DNA from: Oscillospiraceae bacterium
Lineage (GTDB): Bacteria; Bacillota; Clostridia; Oscillospirales; Oscillospiraceae
Assembly: GCA_024404215.1 (NCBI GenBank)
Contig: JAKSQI010000056.1
Span: 1-8,994, forward strand
Reading direction: 5' to 3'
DNA length: 8,994 bases
Both the position numbers and the translations under genes were made by a program. Under the pieces are notes generated by a model that was not told the DNA's origin, made no database searches, and was given only the letters and a program-made list of their open reading frames with translations. Position 1 is the stretch's first letter, and every line of letters starts with the position of its first letter. This document shows positions 5,827 to 8,994 of this stretch, in pieces.

Positions 5827-7152
5827 TTATTCCTCCTCGGCAATGCCCATTCCAAAGGGTTCGCCGTCTATCACATCCGTAATCGTCACTCTAGCAAAGT
5901 CACCGGTGATCAGTTCATGGGATTTAAAATGAATATATCCATCAATATCCGGAGATTCCGCATAGCTTCGCCCTGTATATACAGTGCCGTCAAACTCTTC
6001 AATCAGAACTGTTTCCGTGCTTCCTACCCGTTTTAGATTATACTCTTCCATAATTCGGTTTTGAAGCTCCGCCACCATGGCCGCCCGCTTTTCTGCCGTT
6101 TCTGCATCCGGTCTTTCCATCTGTTCAGCTCGGGTTCCCTCCTCAGGAGAGTAAGGAAAGACACCGGCCCGTTCAATTTTTGCTTCTTCCAAAAAGCTGC
6201 AGAGCTCTTCAAACTCTGCTTCTCCCTCACCGGGCAGACCTGCAATCAGGCTGGTGCGGAGTACCAATCCGGGAATTCTGCGGCGCAGTTCCTTGAAAAG
6301 TTGACGGATTTCCTTTCCGTTGCCTCGACGGCACATGGTGTGTAAAATGCCATCACTGATATGCTGGATGGGTATATCCAAATATTTGAGAATTTTCGGT
6401 TCATCAGCAATGGTCTGAATCAGTTCGTCGGTAATGTCATTGGGGTAGAGATAATGCAGGCGAATCCACTTCAGCCCCTCAATCTTGCATAAGCGACGCA
6501 GCAGCACTGAAAGATTCTCTCCGGTTTTCAAGTCTTTTCCATACCTGGTAATATCCTGTGCAATGATGATTAATTCCCGGATACCTTGCTTTGCCAGCCC
6601 CTCAGCCTCAGCAATTAAATCTTCCATGGGCCGACTGCGATAACGGCCACGGAGCTTGGGTATAATACAAAAAGCGCACCAGTTATCACAGCCCTCAGCA
6701 ATCTTTAAGTATTCCCATAGAGGAGAGGTGGTCAACACACGGCCAACGGCAGCTTCCGGTGCATGAATATCTCCAAAATGTGACAGCTGTTCTCCTTGCA
6801 AAACACGGTCGCATATGGTAACAATTTCTCCATAGCTTCCCGTTCCACAGACGGCATCTACTTCCGGCAGTTCCTCCTGCATTTCATTCTGATAGCGCTG
6901 GGACAGACAGCCAATCACAATAATCTTCCCAACACTTCCCGCAGCCTTGGCCTCTGCCAAATCCAGTATGACGTCAATAGCCTCACTTTTCGCAGAGTCA
7001 ATAAATCCACAGGTATTGACAATAACGGCATCCACATTTTCTGTATCCCCGGACACCTCATAACCAGCTTCATCCAGCAGATACATCATCTGTTCGCTGT
7101 TAACTAAATTTTTGGCACAGCCCAAAGAAATCATTCCGATTCGTTTTCCCAT
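5827..7152 (-). CDS. rimO: Ribosomal protein S12 methylthiotransferase RimO
   Basis: RimO is a radical SAM enzyme that methylthiolates a conserved aspartate of ribosomal protein S12. Numbering from the ATG at 7152 gives 441 residues, the normal size. The N-terminal MTTase domain carries the three cysteines of the auxiliary iron-sulphur cluster: C12 in ISLGCAKN, C48 in VNTCGF and C82 in IGCLSQRY. The radical SAM CxxxCxxC follows at C155, C159 and C162 (EGCDNWCAFCIIP), then YLDIPIQH and a C-terminal TRAM domain (about 373-437). SLGC-KNLVNSE near the start and the IIPKLRGRYRSRP block fit RimO rather than MiaB. An upstream ATG at 7167 would add MGDGS; GGAGG sits 11 bases before it, whereas GGGAG sits 8 bases before 7152, which also matches the usual RimO N-terminus. 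The start overlaps the end of recX by 22 bases, indicating coupling. Confidence 0.96.
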   Translation of the reverse strand: MGKRIGMISLGCAKNLVNSEQMMYLLDEAGYEVSGDTENVDAVIVNTCGFIDSAKSEAIDVILDLAEAKAAGSVGKIIVIGCLSQRYQNEMQEELPEVDAVCGTGSYGEIVTICDRVLQGEQLSHFGDIHAPEAAVGRVLTTSPLWEYLKIAEGCDNWCAFCIIPKLRGRYRSRPMEDLIAEAEGLAKQGIRELIIIAQDITRYGKDLKTGENLSVLLRRLCKIEGLKWIRLHYLYPNDITDELIQTIADEPKILKYLDIPIQHISDGILHTMCRRGNGKEIRQLFKELRRRIPGLVLRTSLIAGLPGEGEAEFEELCSFLEEAKIERAGVFPYSPEEGTRAEQMERPDAETAEKRAAMVAELQNRIMEEYNLKRVGSTETVLIEEFDGTVYTGRSYAESPDIDGYIHFKSHELITGDFARVTITDVIDGEPFGMGIAEEE

Positions 7153-7766
7153 GCTTCCATCTCCCATTGATTCATGGCCCTCCGAATGGCTTCGCCCGAG
7201 AATCCTCTGCGAAGCAGGGCCTGTATCGTTTTCTCCTTTTGCCGACAGTCCGCTTTCCTTCTTCTCATATGAGCGCAGAGCTGACGGTATAGCTCATCGT
7301 CCTGGTCGGGTATCTGCTCAAGAGCCTCCTCCCAATAGTCGCGGGGTATTCCTCGCCGATAAAGCTCTTCCCGGATTTTAGCCGGTCCATAGCCCTTGAC
7401 CGCATAATGCCTGACAATCTGACCAGCCAGCTCCTGATCGTTCACAACACCAAGATTCTCCAACCAGGAAACCGTCTCCTCAGCGGCAGCCTCGTCGGTT
7501 CCCTTCCGCCGAAGCCTGTCTGTCAGTTGTTGGCTGGAAAGAGGACGACTCTCTAACGCACGAAGAGCCCGAGCTTTAGCTCGGGCAAGTTCAGCCTTTC
7601 CCTGAAGGTCCATAAAGGCTTCTTCGTCCAAAACCTGGCCGGAATAGAGGCCAAGCTCAACCACTTGATTCAAAGTAATTGGAAAACTTTCGCCTGTGTC
7701 CAAATCCACATAGACCCGATTCTTAACTTTGTTTGAGGATACCAGCTTAGTAATGCGGCGTTCCAT
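7131..7766 (-). CDS. recX: RecA regulatory protein RecX
   Basis: RecX binds RecA filaments and modulates their growth and strand-exchange activity. The 211-residue protein has an N-terminal stretch (1-60) with a beta-rich DLDTGESFPIT segment, then three helical repeats. These include RPLSSQQLTDRLRRKG (74-89), WLENLGVVNDQELAGQIVRHY (101-121), GYGPAKIREELYRRGI (125-140) and a weaker third repeat with KTIQALLRRGFSGEAI (179-194). The order recA-recX is the classic arrangement. Its ATG overlaps by one base (TGATG) the TGA that would close the recA frame if the UAG at 7871-7873 were read through. GAGGG (7770-7774) is the only nearby Shine-Dalgarno and is only 3 bases from the ATG, so translation is probably coupled to ribosomes arriving from recA. 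If RecA ended at the UAG, recX would sit over 100 bases from its stop. Confidence 0.94.
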   Translation of the reverse strand: MERRITKLVSSNKVKNRVYVDLDTGESFPITLNQVVELGLYSGQVLDEEAFMDLQGKAELARAKARALRALESRPLSSQQLTDRLRRKGTDEAAAEETVSWLENLGVVNDQELAGQIVRHYAVKGYGPAKIREELYRRGIPRDYWEEALEQIPDQDDELYRQLCAHMRRRKADCRQKEKTIQALLRRGFSGEAIRRAMNQWEMEAWENESE

Positions 7767-7873
7767 CAGCCCTCAAAATCATCGGCAGAGACATCTACAG
7801 CCCGTCCTGCGGCCTTGACAGCAGCCCTAGCTTGGGGACTCATGAGATTAAAAGCATTATCCCGAATCTGCTA
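7766..7873 (-). other. In-frame UAG of recA and 34 conserved-looking downstream codons
   Basis: After the UAG at 7873-7871 the recA frame stays open for 34 codons to a TGA at 7768-7766. The translated segment begins QIRDNAFNLM and ends DVSADDFEG. Placed against known RecAs, IE-(stop)-QIRDN matches the EIE-x-K-(I/V)-R-(E/D) helix near the end of the C-terminal domain (EIEKKVREL in E. coli, EIEGKIREH in B. subtilis), and the last residues form the acidic tail that RecA usually carries. This stretch therefore looks like protein under selection, not an untranslated spacer. The stop could be a single substitution from CAG (Gln), AAG (Lys) or GAG (Glu). UAG followed by C is a context that favours readthrough in some systems, but no clear stimulatory hairpin was found. 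A sequencing error or recent mutation is equally compatible. Confidence 0.75.
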
Positions 7874-8866
7874 CTCAATATAATCAGAACACACGAAATT
7901 CTCTTGCAACAAAGTTTTCACGCCGTCGCGTCCCTGGATGCGAGTATCCCCGATGGTATACCAGGCACCGCCCTTGTCAATCAGTTCCAGCTTGACGCCC
8001 AAATCGATAATCTCACCGATTTTAGAAATGCCTTCACCATACATAATATCAAATTCCGCCTCTTTAAAAGGAGGTGCAACCTTATTCTTAACTACCTTGG
8101 CACGCGTACGGTTACCAACCACTTCACCGCCTACCTTCATGCTTTCAATACGGCGGACATCAATGCGCACACTGGAGAAGTACTTCAGTGCACGACCACC
8201 CGGTGTAGTTTCAGGGTTTCCGTACATAACGCCGATTTTTTCGCGCAGCTGATTAATGAAAATAACCACGCAATTGGTTTTGGAAATGGAACCGGCTAGC
8301 TTGCGCAAGGCCTGGCTCATAAGACGGGCCAAAACACCAACACTGCTGTCACCCATTTCACCTTCAATTTCGCTCCGGGGAACCAAGGCAGCAACAGAGT
8401 CTACAACCACAACATCCACAGCGCCACTGCGAACCAGTGTTTCGGTAATTGCCAGTGCATCTTCACCGGTATCCGGCTGAGATATCAGCATGTTTTCTAT
8501 ATTAACCCCAAGTGCTCTTGCATAAGCCGGCTCCAAAGCATGCTCAGCATCAATGTAGGCAACTTCACCGCCCATTTTCTGGGCAGAAGCAACAATATGA
8601 AGAGCAAGAGTCGTTTTACCGGAAGATTCAGGACCATAAATCTCAATAATGCGTCCTTTGGGAACACCACCAATACCAAGTGCCAGGTCCAAAGACAGCG
8701 AACCGGTAGGAATAGCCTCCACATTCACCTGAAAGCCGTCCCAGCCCATGCGCATAATGCTTCCCTTGCCATAGGTTTTTTCAATCTGTGCAATAGCCGT
8801 TTCCAAGGCTTTTTTCTTATCCTCAGCAGGAATAGCCTGGGATGTTGTCTTTTTCTTTTCAGCCAT
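7871..8866 (-). CDS. recA: Recombinase RecA, interrupted by UAG at codon 332
   Basis: RecA forms ATP-dependent filaments on single-stranded DNA, carries out homologous recombination and triggers LexA self-cleavage. Up to the first stop it is 331 residues; most RecAs have about 340-350. The core is complete: Walker A GPESSGKTT (78-86, K84), catalytic E108 in IDAEHALEP, Walker B VVVVD ending at D156, DNA-binding loop L1 around 168-177, and Q206 at the start of loop L2 in FINQLREKIGVM. The C-terminal domain is present to about residue 331, then UAG cuts its last helix. If read through, the product would be 366 residues and end at 7766. The start at 8866 has AGGAGG at 8875-8880. No LexA/SOS box was recognised in the 128 bases upstream; the promoter probably lies outside the window. 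A product ending at the UAG would lack the final helix and acidic tail, so its activity and regulation could differ. Confidence 0.95.
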   Translation of the reverse strand: MAEKKKTTSQAIPAEDKKKALETAIAQIEKTYGKGSIMRMGWDGFQVNVEAIPTGSLSLDLALGIGGVPKGRIIEIYGPESSGKTTLALHIVASAQKMGGEVAYIDAEHALEPAYARALGVNIENMLISQPDTGEDALAITETLVRSGAVDVVVVDSVAALVPRSEIEGEMGDSSVGVLARLMSQALRKLAGSISKTNCVVIFINQLREKIGVMYGNPETTPGGRALKYFSSVRIDVRRIESMKVGGEVVGNRTRAKVVKNKVAPPFKEAEFDIMYGEGISKIGEIIDLGVKLELIDKGGAWYTIGDTRIQGRDGVKTLLQENFVCSDYIE

Positions 8867-8874
8867 GAGTGTAT

Positions 8875-8880
8875 CCTCCT
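8875..8880 (-). promoter_or_regulatory. Ribosome binding site of recA, overlapping the upstream TAG
   Basis: TATAGGAGGATACACTCATG on the minus strand contains AGGAGG 8 bases from the recA ATG. Its first bases overlap the TAG (8881-8879) that closes the upstream open frame, a normal arrangement for tightly packed genes. Confidence 0.85.
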
Positions 8881-8992
8881 ATAATCTGGACCCCGTAAAA
8901 CGGCCCGTTACCACGCGCTCCATGTTTTGGGTATACTTATACTTCTTAATCTCGGTACGTCCGGCTTTACGCTGGGTATCGGATACGGCCCC
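8879..8992 (-). CDS. 3' end of an unidentified ORF upstream of recA (partial)
   Basis: The minus-strand frame is open from the window edge for 37 codons to a TAG at 8881-8879. The other two minus-strand frames are closed within the same stretch. The residues are rich in basic and polar types (QRKAGRTEIKKYKY, then MERVVTGRFTGSRL) and do not match the C-terminus of CinA, ThpR or any other usual recA neighbour that I recognise. It is in the same frame as recA, separated by the TAG and four codons. If real, it is the preceding gene of the operon. It is short enough to be a chance open frame or leader sequence, so confidence is limited. Confidence 0.4.
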   Translation of the reverse strand, partial: GAVSDTQRKAGRTEIKKYKYTQNMERVVTGRFTGSRL

Positions 8993-8994
8993 GC

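Noticed and set aside
7766..7870. Untranslated spacer between recA and recX
   Set aside because: The stretch stays open in the recA frame, reads like a RecA C-terminus and ends in a stop overlapping the recX start, which a neutral spacer would not be expected to do.
7871..7873. A selenocysteine-type explanation for the internal recA stop
   Set aside because: Selenocysteine is encoded by UGA, and the codon here is UAG; RecA also has no expected selenocysteine at this place.
8867..8994. SOS/LexA box or promoter directly before recA
   Set aside because: No palindromic GAAC...GTTC type element and no well-spaced -35/-10 pair was found in this stretch.

Overview
The window looks like chromosome from a low-to-moderate GC Gram-positive bacterium, most likely a member of the Clostridia (Bacillota). 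The reasons are strong AGGAGG-type ribosome binding sites, the recA-recX-rimO-pgsA style housekeeping cluster, a Firmicutes-type Amidase_6 protein, and tight operon packing with U-tract hairpin terminators. I cannot place it more precisely from sequence alone. No mobile element, CRISPR array, tRNA or rRNA was seen.

Left part, plus strand (1-2750): an nfeD-like membrane protein gene is followed 16 bases later by an SPFH/stomatin (band 7) gene, and the pair ends in a hairpin terminator. A separate transcription unit follows, with a well-formed sigma-A type promoter, a class I PLP-dependent aminotransferase gene and its own terminator.

Right part, minus strand (8994 down to 2757): one long, closely packed operon reads leftwards: unidentified 3' end of an ORF, recA, recX, rimO, pgsA, azlC, azlD, and a membrane-anchored or secreted Amidase_6 protein. 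Gaps are 0 to about 20 bases or short overlaps. It ends in a terminator that faces the aminotransferase terminator, so the two halves converge at about 2750. The operon combines DNA recombination/repair (recA and its modulator recX), ribosome modification (rimO), phospholipid synthesis (pgsA), branched-chain amino acid export (azlCD) and a putative cell-surface amidase. The usual Firmicutes neighbour cinA is not seen beside pgsA or in the short stretch upstream of recA.

The most notable observation is in recA. The reading frame is stopped by a UAG at codon 332, inside the last helix of the C-terminal domain. The same frame then continues for 34 further codons that read like a normal RecA C-terminus, including an acidic tail, and ends in a TGA that overlaps the recX start codon (TGATG). 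None of the nine other complete genes here ends in TAG. The possibilities are UAG readthrough or recoding, a recent nonsense mutation, or a base-call error; the window alone cannot decide between them.
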